Shown piece after piece: positions 8,644 through 16,394 of a DNA stretch of 33,732 nucleotides. A program made the translations under genes and the position numbers. Each line of letters begins with the position of its first letter. Positions within the stretch are counted from its first letter, which is position 1. The notes beneath the pieces were generated by a model, which ran no database searches, was not told the DNA's origin, and worked only from the letters and a program-made list of their open reading frames with translations. This stretch comes from Bacteroidales bacterium. Lineage in GTDB: Bacteria; Bacteroidota; Bacteroidia; Bacteroidales; DTU049. The stretch is from positions 1 through 33,732 of the forward strand of contig JAFGWG010000087.1 of NCBI GenBank assembly GCA_016937255.1, read 5' to 3'.

Positions 8644-8654
8644 TAAAGCAAACG

Positions 8655-9656
8655 ATGATCAACAAAGACAACTATATAGAATACATTGTGGATTATTTCG
8701 ACGGGAATTTGTCGGATAATCAGCAAGAATCTCTTCTCTTATTTTTGGGTGAAAACCCTGAATATAAAGACGAATTTAACAATTATTCAGAAGCCATTGA
8801 AGATGGTGTTTTAGGCGAAGCCATTGAAACGCCAAAATCGCTAAAAGACACATTAAAAAGTATTCCCGAAACACATGCAAAAGCAAATAATGAAAAGCTT
8901 GTTGCATATATAGAAAATGATCTTTCAGCTGCTGAACGCAAAGAAGTAGAAAAAGCCTTGGTTGAGAACAGCGAAATGCAACGTTCATTATATTTATTAG
9001 AAAAAACTCGTTTTGAAGCAGACATAGATGTGGTTTTCCCACACAAATCTGCATTAAAACGTTATCTCATCCCTCCGTTTGTAAAAAGAACAGTCATCGC
9101 AGTTACTTCTGCAGCAGCCATTCTATTATTGTTCTGGAATATTATCGGCACCGGTAATACAAACCAAAGCAACCCGCAGCTTGTTTCTCAAATGTCGATA
9201 ATGACTCCTTTTAGAAATCACTTGAATTTTGCTCTTTCGGTAAACGATTCTGATGACCCTGATACGACAAAAACAAACAACAACAATGTTATCGTTACTC
9301 CTGGAAATCAAGAACCGGAAATTATACAAGGTATTCCTCTAATTGCTTCTGCAGAACAAGTTCCAGTAGAGGAAAAAGCTCCTCAAAGCATCAACGACGT
9401 TCGTACCGAATACCTTGAAATTTACGCGTACACAAAATATAAAATCAATGCAAATAATCCTGATGCCGAAGAAAAGAAAGAATCAACACTTGGCACATTT
9501 GCAGAATGGACAGCCTGGGCACGTCAAACAGTAAGCGGTGAAAAATCAATAAAAGATAATCCTGCAAACCAATTAACTGCTTCCGATATAAGTAATTTTG
9601 GCATCAGCACCCTTAGTAGAATTGCCGGAACCAATATTCCGCTAGCCATAAAATAA
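8655..9656 (+). CDS. Membrane-anchored anti-sigma-like protein
   Basis: A 333-residue protein with one membrane segment at about 145-165 (VIAVTSAAAILLLFW). The cytoplasmic N-terminal part contains two similar short helical modules: one around residues 10-45 (YFDGNLSDNQQESLLLFL, then NPEYKDEF) and one around 83-118 (YIENDLSAAERKEVEKAL, then NSEMQRSL). These resemble anti-sigma domains without the zinc-binding Cys/His set. The part after the membrane segment (about 165-333) is low-complexity and N/T/P-rich at first, with no recognised domain. Its position right after the ECF gene is the strongest evidence for the role: it should hold the sigma factor inactive until an envelope signal arrives. 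It lacks zinc ligands, as many Bacteroidota anti-sigma proteins do. Confidence 0.75.
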   Translation: MINKDNYIEYIVDYFDGNLSDNQQESLLLFLGENPEYKDEFNNYSEAIEDGVLGEAIETPKSLKDTLKSIPETHAKANNEKLVAYIENDLSAAERKEVEKALVENSEMQRSLYLLEKTRFEADIDVVFPHKSALKRYLIPPFVKRTVIAVTSAAAILLLFWNIIGTGNTNQSNPQLVSQMSIMTPFRNHLNFALSVNDSDDPDTTKTNNNNVIVTPGNQEPEIIQGIPLIASAEQVPVEEKAPQSINDVRTEYLEIYAYTKYKINANNPDAEEKKESTLGTFAEWTAWARQTVSGEKSIKDNPANQLTASDISNFGISTLSRIAGTNIPLAIK

Positions 9657-9719
9657 TTTTCACTGTAACATTTTTTGCGACTATACGTCTTACCCCTGAA
9701 ACAAAAAAATAACACGATC

Positions 9720-11123
9720 ATGAAAACAATAAGTACACTACTGATTTTATTTGCCGCTACCATTTTTTCTTTAAATGCACAAGATGTGGTAATTGATTCT
9801 CCGCTCGATAATTTTAATGAAATGAACATACGGGGTTCCGTCAATGTGCATTTCTCGCAAGGAGAGTCCTCTCATATTAAATGCACCCTTTCTGAGAAGG
9901 CTAAGGATGCACTTACATACGAAGTTGATGGCTCAGTCCTTTATCTTAGTACAAAAAAAAGTCCTGAAACAATAGATGTATATATAAGTGCTCCTCAACT
10001 TAAAAAAGTTGATATCGGATCTGCAGCAAGTTTTAACTCAGAAGGGCAGATAAAAGGCACAGCCATAACTTTCATCACTTCGGGTGCGGCATCAATGGAA
10101 GCAGACATAGCCGTTGAAAGCCTTGATATTATTGCCGATGGTGCCTCTGATCTCAAATTAAGCGGAAGCGCAAATAAGCTTAAAGCTAAAGCACAGGGAG
10201 CCACAACTCTTAAGGCCAAAGACCTTGTAGTTGAACAAGCAGATATCATTGCCTCTGGGGCTAGTGATTTAGATCTGAATGTAAGTAAATCGCTAAAAGT
10301 ATATGCTGAAGGAGCTTCTGACGTGAATTTTATTGGTGCCCCTGAAAATGTTAACATTGAAATTGAAGGAATAGCAAACGTAAATGACAAAGAAGCCGTT
10401 GGTAATATTCTTATTAAAGATGGCGACACCCTCTCAATAGGCAATAGAGAAATCATTATTACAGAAGATGATATTGATAAAGACAATAGTGATTTTAACG
10501 GTCACTGGGGTGGAATTGATTTCGCCTTCAATGGATTTCTTTCACCTGCAAATGAATTAAATATTGCCCCAGGCAATTCATTTATGAACCTCGAATTTTC
10601 ACGCTCCTGGGGGCTTGAACTAAACTTAATAGAGCAGAGCTTCAACCTTGTTCGCAACCATATTGGTTTGGTAACAGGCCTTGGACTACATATTCAAAAT
10701 TATCGCCTAGATAATACTGTTCGCTTAATCAGTGACTCTGCAACGCTGATGTCATGGACCGATACCATGTCAAATAGTATCCGCAGTAAAATGGTAAGTT
10801 CATATCTTATTCTGCCCTTGATGCTCGAATATCAAACCAATAATGAAAATGAAAAAAACAGCTTTCATATTGGGGTTGGTGGCTTCGTTGGAACTCGCCT
10901 TTCCAGTCACACAAAAGTGAGTATTGATAATGGAAATGGAAAAGACAAAATCAAATCTTACGACAATTACCATCTCAATCCTCTTAAATACGGTTTAATG
11001 GCACGTATAGGATGGGGACATTTGAATCTTTTTGCCAATTACAGCCTTTCAACCATGTTTGCAGATAATGAAGGACCCGAGGTTTACCCTCTGGAGTTTG
11101 GAATCACGATAGTTGGCTGGTAA
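9720..11123 (+). CDS. Outer-membrane protein: DUF2807 (GIN) head fused to beta-barrel
   Basis: A 467-residue exported protein. The signal peptide ends near residue 20 (TIFSLNAQD). Residues about 25-215 form the DUF2807 putative auto-transporter-head fold, with its repeating pattern of Gly-Ala-Ser/Asp turns (SGAASMEAD, DGASDLKLSG, QGATTLKAKD, SGASDLDLN, EGASDVNF). After a short linker, residues about 260-467 look like an outer-membrane beta-barrel: WGGIDFAFNGFL, alternating hydrophobic strands and an aromatic, polar C-terminus (FGITIVGW). The ATG at 9720 gives a clean signal peptide; an upstream TTG at 9675 would bury it. It is the third gene of the ECF sigma/anti-sigma operon and a probable envelope target or sensor partner. 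A terminator follows. Confidence 0.85.
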   Translation: MKTISTLLILFAATIFSLNAQDVVIDSPLDNFNEMNIRGSVNVHFSQGESSHIKCTLSEKAKDALTYEVDGSVLYLSTKKSPETIDVYISAPQLKKVDIGSAASFNSEGQIKGTAITFITSGAASMEADIAVESLDIIADGASDLKLSGSANKLKAKAQGATTLKAKDLVVEQADIIASGASDLDLNVSKSLKVYAEGASDVNFIGAPENVNIEIEGIANVNDKEAVGNILIKDGDTLSIGNREIIITEDDIDKDNSDFNGHWGGIDFAFNGFLSPANELNIAPGNSFMNLEFSRSWGLELNLIEQSFNLVRNHIGLVTGLGLHIQNYRLDNTVRLISDSATLMSWTDTMSNSIRSKMVSSYLILPLMLEYQTNNENEKNSFHIGVGGFVGTRLSSHTKVSIDNGNGKDKIKSYDNYHLNPLKYGLMARIGWGHLNLFANYSLSTMFADNEGPEVYPLEFGITIVGW

Positions 11124-11153
11124 ACTTTTCTGATCTGTGTCAGCTAATGCTTC

Positions 11154-11185
11154 AGCAGCTTCTAAAAACGGAAGCTGCTTTTTTA
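11154..11185 (+). terminator. Rho-independent terminator of the ECF operon
   Basis: A perfect 9-bp stem (AGCAGCTTC at 11154-11162 with GAAGCTGCT at 11171-11179) encloses an 8-nt loop and is followed by a T run. It lies 31 nt after the barrel-protein stop. Confidence 0.9.
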
Positions 11186-11260
11186 TTTGAATATATGTTT
11201 TTTATTCTCATCTTTCTTTTTTACTTTTACACTCTAAACCACCTTCAATAAGTTTCATTT

Positions 11261-12706
11261 ATGAAAATACTTATACTCTTTTTTACAATCATTCTTTCAC
11301 TAAATCTTTCAGCACAATTGCTGATAAAGGAATCAGAGGCTTTCCCAATGAAGCTCACTTCCGTTTCTGTGGATAAGGATGCAAAAACAATTGTGGCAGG
11401 ATCTTACGACAAAAATATTTACTGTCTTAATCCGGAAAACGCCACAAAAACAAAAACTATTGAAGAACATAAAGGCTTTGTTATAGCCACTGCATATTCT
11501 TCAGAGAATAATCTTTTTGCCACTGCAGGTTGGGACAAAAGAATTGTGATTTGGGATGCAGGAACAATGGCAAAGAAAATTGAAATAGAAGCACATAACG
11601 ACCGAATTAACGACTTGGCCTTTTCTCCTGATGGGATGAAACTTGCCAGTGTTTCCGACGATGGAACTGTTAAAGTATGGGACATGCTAACAGGTGGCGA
11701 AATTTATTCCATTGAAGATCATGAAGACGCTGTTACTTCCGTTTCATACAGCAAAGATGGATCTATGATTGCCTCTGGGAGCTGGGATAATACAGCAATG
11801 ATTCACGCCTCTTCAGATGGCAAATTAATGCATACTTATGAAGGACATAGGAATACAGTCAGTACTGTTGATTTTTCATTTGATGGATCAATGCTTGCAA
11901 CTGGTGGCGAAGACAATGTGGTATTAATCTGGCGAACTGATACAACAATGCTGCTTGCAAAATTCGACTATTTCCGTCAGCCAATAACTAAAGTACTGTT
12001 TATTCCTGGCGATAAATATCTTTTCTGCGCCGAAGCCACTGGCGACCTTAAAGTGTATAATGTTGTTGACAAACAATTGCTTGAACAAAATATTCTTCAC
12101 GAAGGAGCCATAAAAGATATGTGCCTCAATGAAGACAAGGATCTTCTAATTACTAGTGGAGCCGATAATAAAATTAAAATTTGGAATATTGCTGAATTCA
12201 AATATTTCGACTGTTTGAAAGAAAAAATTGCCTCTAAAAAAGAAATGACCAGACCCAAGGGTGAGTTTGAAACTACAGAACAATATGAAGCTCGTCTCAA
12301 ACAATACGGCATTATAAAACAGGCTTTTGTGGCAGAATGTACTCGTGAAGCAAAAGCTAGAGAAAAAGCAGAGCAAGAGAAAAGAGATAAGGAAATTCTG
12401 GCAACATATAAATATGTTCTTCTTCCTCTCGAGGGATTAGGAACCTATAATGCCGACGATAAATTCTATCCCATAGTTTTTGAAGGGAGCACTTACAATG
12501 TAAATATGGGTATAGAAGAAGCAAAATCACTTAAAACTAACGTTGCTAAAGCAAAAGTAAAGGCTATTTCTAGAGTTATAAATGGCAATACTGAAATATT
12601 TAATTTTCAGTTAATCCATCCTGTTAGCGGTACTGCTTTCCCCTTTGGTAAACAGATTACAGCTGCTGAAGATAAATATCTCAGACAATTTCTTAGTGGC
12701 CACTGA
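11261..12706 (+). CDS. Exported WD40 beta-propeller protein with extra C-terminal domain
   Basis: A 481-residue protein with a signal peptide ending near residue 19 (LSLNLSAQ). Seven WD40-type repeats follow at about 25-315, recognisable from their ends: YDKNIYCLNP, WDKRIVIWDAG, DDGTVKVWDML, WDNTAMIHAS, EDNVVLIWRTD, TGDLKVYNVV and ADNKIKIWNIA. These are enough for one closed seven-bladed propeller. A charged helical segment begins with RPKGEFETTEQYEARL near 328, continues with a KAREKAEQEKRDKE stretch, and leads to a C-terminal domain of unknown fold (about 390-481). The propeller probably works as a protein-binding platform in the periplasm or envelope. It stands alone, after a terminator and before the yceD promoter. 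Confidence 0.88.
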   Translation: MKILILFFTIILSLNLSAQLLIKESEAFPMKLTSVSVDKDAKTIVAGSYDKNIYCLNPENATKTKTIEEHKGFVIATAYSSENNLFATAGWDKRIVIWDAGTMAKKIEIEAHNDRINDLAFSPDGMKLASVSDDGTVKVWDMLTGGEIYSIEDHEDAVTSVSYSKDGSMIASGSWDNTAMIHASSDGKLMHTYEGHRNTVSTVDFSFDGSMLATGGEDNVVLIWRTDTTMLLAKFDYFRQPITKVLFIPGDKYLFCAEATGDLKVYNVVDKQLLEQNILHEGAIKDMCLNEDKDLLITSGADNKIKIWNIAEFKYFDCLKEKIASKKEMTRPKGEFETTEQYEARLKQYGIIKQAFVAECTREAKAREKAEQEKRDKEILATYKYVLLPLEGLGTYNADDKFYPIVFEGSTYNVNMGIEEAKSLKTNVAKAKVKAISRVINGNTEIFNFQLIHPVSGTAFPFGKQITAAEDKYLRQFLSGH

Positions 12707-12737
12707 TCGTGCTTCAGATCTATAATCAAGAATAATT

Positions 12738-12767
12738 TTTGTGTAATTCAAATAATTATTAACTTTG
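12738..12767 (+). promoter_or_regulatory. Promoter of yceD-rpmF-fabH
   Basis: TTTG at 12738-12741 and TAACTTTG at 12760-12767, separated by 18 nt, match the Bacteroidota -33/-7 arrangement well. The transcript should start near 12774, about 19 nt before the TTG start of yceD. Confidence 0.7.
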
Positions 12768-12792
12768 CAAACTCTTAAAAATTGAGAGTTAT

Positions 12793-13269
12793 TTGAAGGC
12801 TTTAAGTGAATATAGAATTGCATTCAGGGGGTTATCAGATGGAAATCATGATTACCACTGGGAAATTAGCAAGTCGTTCTTTGAAAATATCCCTGATTCT
12901 GGAATCAGAGATGCTATGGTTAGTGTGGATTTAGTACTCGTCAAATCAGGTAGGCTATTCGAGTTAAATTTTGTCTTTAAAGGCAGTCTAACTCTTGCTT
13001 GCGACCGTTGTCTTGACGATCTCATACTGGTGATAAACCAAGTGAATCCGCTTATTGTTCGTGAAAGTGAAAAAGGAGAAGAAAGCAGTGATGATATACT
13101 GTTTGTCACTCCCAGCGATTACGAACTGGATGTATATCAAAGCATTTATGATTTTATTATGTTGTCAATTCCAATGCGCCGAGTGCATGAAGAAGGGCAA
13201 TGTAATGCCGAGATGATGGAACGTTTTCAAGATATTCAAATTGATGAAGCTGATGATGAATTAAAGTAA
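12793..13269 (+). CDS. yceD: YceD/DUF177 family protein (23S rRNA accumulation)
   Basis: A 158-residue cytoplasmic protein of the DUF177/YceD family, linked in other bacteria to accumulation of 23S rRNA and the large ribosomal subunit. The family hallmark CDRCLDD is present near residue 74, inside LTLACDRCLDDL, with the acidic middle region and the C-terminal IPMRRVHEEGQC segment typical of Bacteroidota members. The start is a TTG at 12793: the reading frame has no ATG upstream, the promoter lies just before, and this start gives the expected KALSEYRIAFRGL beginning. It is followed 14 nt later by rpmF, the standard neighbour of this gene. Confidence 0.9.
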   Translation: MKALSEYRIAFRGLSDGNHDYHWEISKSFFENIPDSGIRDAMVSVDLVLVKSGRLFELNFVFKGSLTLACDRCLDDLILVINQVNPLIVRESEKGEESSDDILFVTPSDYELDVYQSIYDFIMLSIPMRRVHEEGQCNAEMMERFQDIQIDEADDELK

Positions 13270-13283
13270 AAAATGAGAAGGAA

Positions 13284-13463
13284 ATGGCTAATTTAAAATT
13301 TCGTTTTTCTAAACAAAGATCGCGCACAAGAAGAGCCACTCGCAAAGCAGTTGCTCCAACTTTTATGATATGCCCTAATTGTGGCACACCCGTTCGCTAT
13401 CATAATGTGTGTGGTGAATGTGGTTTTTATAAAGGTAAACAGGCAATAGAAAAAACTGCATAA
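13284..13463 (+). CDS. rpmF: Ribosomal protein L32
   Basis: A 59-residue basic protein of the large ribosomal subunit. It has the Arg/Lys-rich N-terminus (SKQRSRTRRA), the conserved KAVAPT segment at 21-26, and four zinc-ligand cysteines in CPNC (30, 33) and CGEC (43, 46), followed by GFYKGKQAIEK. It starts at ATG 13284, preceded by GAGAAGGAA as a purine-rich leader, and ends 13 nt before fabH. The N-terminus reads MANLKFRF where most relatives have a proline at position 4 (MAxPKRR), a small divergence. The gene order yceD-rpmF-fabH is usual for this phylum. Confidence 0.95.
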   Translation: MANLKFRFSKQRSRTRRATRKAVAPTFMICPNCGTPVRYHNVCGECGFYKGKQAIEKTA

Positions 13464-13476
13464 TTTTTCTATCAAT

Positions 13477-14475
13477 ATGGGGAAACACAAAGCGATTATT
13501 ACGGGTGTTGCAGGAGTGTTGCCAGATTATATTCTGACTAATGATGAATTGAGCCAGATGGTAGACACTTCCGATGAATGGATTATGTCTCGTATAGGGA
13601 TTAAAACTCGTCATATTCTTAAAGAATATGGACAGGGGTCTAGCGACCTTGGCGCTGCTGCTGTCAGAAAATTGCTTGAAAAAACCGGCACTTCTCCTGA
13701 CGAAATTGATCTAGTTCTATGTGCCACAGTTACGCCCGATCACCCATTTCCTGCTACTGCCAATATTATAAGCGATAAAGTTGGAATTAAAAATGCTTTT
13801 AGTTTCGACATTAATGCTGGTTGTAGTGGATTTCTTTATGGCTTAACCACCGCCACCTCATTTATTGAGTCTGGTCGTGCAAAAAAAATCATATTGATTG
13901 GTGCTGAAAAGATGTCTTCTATTGTAGATTATACAGACAGAGCAACCTGCCCTATATTTGGAGATGGTGCAGGTGCCGTATTGATTGAACCTACAGAAGA
14001 AGATTTAGGCGTAATAGATATTCATCTTCAGAGCGATGGTATTGGTCGCCACCACCTTCACCAAAAAGCTGGTGGATCAGTTCACCCTGCATCAGCAGAA
14101 ACTGTTTCCAACCGTGAGCACTTCATTTATCAGGAAGGTCAGCCTGTATTCAAATGGGCCGTTTCAAAAATGGCTGACACTGCTGTTGACATTATGAAAA
14201 GGAATGGATTAACTTCTGAAACTGTTGACTGGTTGGTTCCCCATCAAGCAAACATGAGAATTATTGAGGCCACAGCACATCGCATGGATCTGCCGAAGGA
14301 AAAAGTAATGATTAATATTTCAAAATACGGCAATACCACTGCTGCTACTCTGCCTCTTTGTCTAATGGATTATGAGAAGCAACTTCGTAAAGGAGACAAT
14401 ATTATTCTTGCAACATTTGGTGCAGGATTTACATGGGGTGCGGCCTATTTGAAATGGGCCTACGATGGCAAATAA
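13477..14475 (+). CDS. fabH: 3-oxoacyl-ACP synthase III
   Basis: A 332-residue condensing enzyme that joins acetyl-CoA (or another short acyl-CoA) to malonyl-ACP to start fatty-acid synthesis in the cytoplasm. The complete catalytic triad is visible: Cys116 in NAGCSGF, His256 in VPHQAN and Asn286 in YGNTTAA. The N-terminal TSDEWIMSRIGIKTR segment and the C-terminal FGAGFTWGA are characteristic. It is the last gene of the yceD-rpmF-fabH unit, 13 nt after rpmF and followed by a terminator. There is no plsX between rpmF and fabH, unlike the proteobacterial order. Confidence 0.97.
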   Translation: MGKHKAIITGVAGVLPDYILTNDELSQMVDTSDEWIMSRIGIKTRHILKEYGQGSSDLGAAAVRKLLEKTGTSPDEIDLVLCATVTPDHPFPATANIISDKVGIKNAFSFDINAGCSGFLYGLTTATSFIESGRAKKIILIGAEKMSSIVDYTDRATCPIFGDGAGAVLIEPTEEDLGVIDIHLQSDGIGRHHLHQKAGGSVHPASAETVSNREHFIYQEGQPVFKWAVSKMADTAVDIMKRNGLTSETVDWLVPHQANMRIIEATAHRMDLPKEKVMINISKYGNTTAATLPLCLMDYEKQLRKGDNIILATFGAGFTWGAAYLKWAYDGK

Positions 14476-14498
14476 ACACTTGTATAATATTTTTTATT

Positions 14499-14524
14499 AA
14501 AGCACTCTTCGGGGTGCTTTTTAT
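14499..14524 (+). terminator. Terminator after fabH with UUCG tetraloop
   Basis: A stem pairs AAAGCACTC with GGGTGCTTT (one T-G wobble) around a TTCG loop at 14499-14520 and is followed by a short T run. It closes the yceD-rpmF-fabH unit, 24 nt after the fabH stop. Confidence 0.88.
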
Positions 14525-14573
14525 TTATATGAAATATAAACTGAGTTTTTTAGCCATATTTCTCATTTTTATA

Positions 14574-14581
14574 TATATTTG
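14574..14581 (+). promoter_or_regulatory. -7 promoter element for ferredoxin
   Basis: TATATTTG matches TAnnTTTG, about 27 nt before the ferredoxin ATG, and lies after the fabH terminator. A T-run near 14547-14552 could serve as -33. Confidence 0.55.
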
Positions 14582-14608
14582 CAAAATCAGAATAAAAAAA
14601 AAAGAGTT

Positions 14609-14776
14609 ATGGCTTACGTAATTACAGAAGATTGTACCGCATGTGGTACCTGTATTGATGAGTGTCCGGTTGAAGCAATCAACCCAGGTCCTATTTACAA
14701 AATAGATCCAGACATCTGCACAGATTGTGGTTCTTGCGCTGATGTTTGCCCGGTTGAAGCAATTCACCCTGAGTAA
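14609..14776 (+). CDS. 2[4Fe-4S] ferredoxin, short clostridial type
   Basis: A 55-residue electron carrier with two complete cluster motifs: Cys9, 12, 15, 19 and Cys37, 40, 43, 47, each CxxCxxCxxxCP. The sequence is almost symmetrical (ECPVEAI and VCPVEAI), as in clostridial ferredoxins. This low-potential cytoplasmic ferredoxin suggests an anaerobic or fermentative host, for example serving pyruvate:ferredoxin oxidoreductase or hydrogenase. The ATG at 14609 is preceded by AAAGAG; the ORF-extending upstream codons are poly-lysine from the A-rich leader and are not coding. It is transcribed alone, between the fabH terminator and a shared bidirectional terminator. Confidence 0.96.
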   Translation: MAYVITEDCTACGTCIDECPVEAINPGPIYKIDPDICTDCGSCADVCPVEAIHPE

Positions 14777-14790
14777 AATTATCAATACAT

Positions 14791-14828
14791 AAAAAAAGAG
14801 GCTTATAAAATATGAGCCTCTTTTTTTT
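14791..14828. terminator. Bidirectional terminator between ferredoxin and ArsR genes
   Basis: A 10-bp stem (GAGGCTTATA at 14798-14807 with TATGAGCCTC at 14811-14820, one T-G wobble) has an A run on the left and a T run on the right. It therefore works for the plus-strand ferredoxin and the minus-strand ArsR gene. The T run touches the ArsR stop codon. Confidence 0.92.
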
Positions 14829-15126
14829 ATTGCTTACCACATTTATTAATGCAGTCAATAAGCTCTATTATTGCCCCTGATTTAAGGGAATAGTATGTGT
14901 TTTTCCCATCCCTTCTTGATTCCAAAATATTATTTGACTTCAGAATATTAAGGTGATGAGATGCACTGGCTTGCTCAATTCCTAATGCTTGATAAATGTT
15001 TGTTACATTCATTTCTTCTTTCTTTTCCAGAAGTCTGATGATTTGAATTCTCATTGGATGAGCCACTGATCGAAGACGCTGAGCGGTGATTTCTAACTTA
15101 CGAATATCAATTTCTGCTTTTGTCAT
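14827..15126 (-). CDS. ArsR/SmtB-family transcriptional regulator
   Basis: A 99-residue winged-helix repressor. The segment RLRSVAHPMRIQIIRLLEKKEEMNV is the first half of the domain. The recognition region EQASASHHLNILKSNNILESRRDGKNTYYSLK is typical of the family. No CVC metal motif is present in the recognition helix; the only cysteines are two near the C-terminus (CINKC), which could be a metal- or redox-sensing pair. The inducer is unknown. The divergent amidohydrolase gene starts 91 nt away on the other strand, and both promoters lie in this gap, so the amidohydrolase is a plausible target. The stop overlaps the bidirectional terminator. Confidence 0.92.
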   Translation of the reverse strand: MTKAEIDIRKLEITAQRLRSVAHPMRIQIIRLLEKKEEMNVTNIYQALGIEQASASHHLNILKSNNILESRRDGKNTYYSLKSGAIIELIDCINKCGKQ

Positions 15127-15146
15127 GACATTATATGTTTATAGCA

Positions 15147-15154
15147 CAAATATA
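15147..15154 (-). promoter_or_regulatory. -7 promoter element for the ArsR gene
   Basis: The minus strand reads TATATTTG, matching TAnnTTTG, about 20 nt before the ATG at 15126. Confidence 0.55.
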
Positions 15155-15205
15155 TAACTATTTATTTTTAATCGTCGTTTCTTTTTGTTAAATATGAAAA
15201 TTTCA

Positions 15206-15213
15206 TACATTTG
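15206..15213 (+). promoter_or_regulatory. -7 promoter element overlapping the amidohydrolase start region
   Basis: TACATTTG matches TAnnTTTG, and a TTTTTG at 15182-15187 could serve as the -33 element about 18 nt upstream. The box ends 3 nt before the ATG at 15217, so a start 6-8 nt downstream would yield a leaderless or nearly leaderless transcript. Confidence 0.5.
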
Positions 15214-15216
15214 TAT

Positions 15217-16392
15217 ATGAAGATTTTTTGCCCGGAATATATTTTATGGGAAAACGGAGAAATTTACTCGGGCTACCTTGTCTTAGTTCAAGACTCTGGT
15301 AAAATTAAAAAGCTCTTACCCCTTGATAAAATAACGGGTAAACAACGCAAAGAGATAATCCACTTGAAAGGATTGCTTATTCCAGGTTTAGTTAATGCGC
15401 ATTGCCACCTTGAATTATCATGGATGAGGGGTGTAATTGATGCAATTGAAGGTATTGAGGATTTTTTTGCGCATATGCGCGGAATACATACAAAAAAGCC
15501 AAATGAGATACACATACTTGAAAAACTAACCAATAGTATATCCGAAATGTATGCTGGTGGAATTAATGCATGTGCCGATATTAGCAATACAGGTATAAGT
15601 TTTCTACCCAAAGAACATAGCAATATTCAATTTCACACTTTTGTAGAAGTTTTCGAGAAAGAAGGTCAATCAAGAGAAGACATTCTTCATACCGCAGAGC
15701 ATTTAATGCAAAAATTTATTGATTCTGATCGCCATACCGCATCGCTATCTCTTCACACCCTTTTTACAAGCTCGCGTTCGTTAATGGATAATGTGGCCAA
15801 CCAGATAGTTGCGCAGAACAAATTGCATAGCATTCATTTTATGGAAAGCAGGGAAGAAAAAATGTTCTTTACTGAGGGCAGACCCATGCAAAATATTCAC
15901 GAGAAACTTAAAGTAGAGTTTTCCTCAAACAGACCAGCCGATATAGCTGCTGAAATATTACCTAAAGAACAACGCATACTTTTTGTTCATAATACTTATG
16001 CTTCAGAGCGAGATATTATTGAGATTATTGAGCATTTCAATGATCCATGGTTTTGTTTTTGCCCGGCTTCCAATGAATTTATCAGCAAGGAAATCCCAGA
16101 CATTAATGCATTTATTAAACATAGTGAAAATCTTGTTCTTGGAACCGACAGTTATGCTTCAAATTCAAAATTGAATATTTTTGCTGAAATGCAAATTATT
16201 CTAAATCATTTTCCCAATTTAGAGTTAGGCGACTTGCTTAAAATGGCCAGCATCAATGGTGCGCGATTACTAAACATTGACAAACATTTTGGAAGCATAA
16301 GTCCAGGAAAAAACCCTGGACTCATACAGATCAGAGACTATAGTCCTGAACGAAAAGATATATTATTCAAAGAAATTATTCGATTATTCTGA
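15217..16392 (+). CDS. Amidohydrolase-superfamily metal-dependent deaminase/hydrolase
   Basis: A 391-residue cytoplasmic enzyme of the cytosine-deaminase-like amidohydrolases. Metal ligands expected for the fold are all present: His62 and His64 in NAHCHLELSW, His207 in IHFMESREE (with Glu210), a second His at 258 in FVHNTY, and Asp311 in LGTDSYASN. The C-terminal KMASINGARLL segment and the ISPGKNPGLI turn are typical. The HCHLELS form occurs in chlorohydrolase/aminofutalosine-deaminase-like members, so a deaminase of a purine-like or related compound is possible, but the substrate is not established. The gene ends 2 nt from the convergent DUF4468 gene, leaving no room for a terminator. It diverges from the ArsR gene. 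Confidence 0.85.
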   Translation: MKIFCPEYILWENGEIYSGYLVLVQDSGKIKKLLPLDKITGKQRKEIIHLKGLLIPGLVNAHCHLELSWMRGVIDAIEGIEDFFAHMRGIHTKKPNEIHILEKLTNSISEMYAGGINACADISNTGISFLPKEHSNIQFHTFVEVFEKEGQSREDILHTAEHLMQKFIDSDRHTASLSLHTLFTSSRSLMDNVANQIVAQNKLHSIHFMESREEKMFFTEGRPMQNIHEKLKVEFSSNRPADIAAEILPKEQRILFVHNTYASERDIIEIIEHFNDPWFCFCPASNEFISKEIPDINAFIKHSENLVLGTDSYASNSKLNIFAEMQIILNHFPNLELGDLLKMASINGARLLNIDKHFGSISPGKNPGLIQIRDYSPERKDILFKEIIRLF

Positions 16393-16394
16393 TT

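Noticed and set aside
9995-10486. Long opposite-strand frame inside the DUF2807 gene
   Set aside because: A shadow of the repetitive Gly/Ala/Ser-rich coding sequence, with no start context, promoter or family resemblance.
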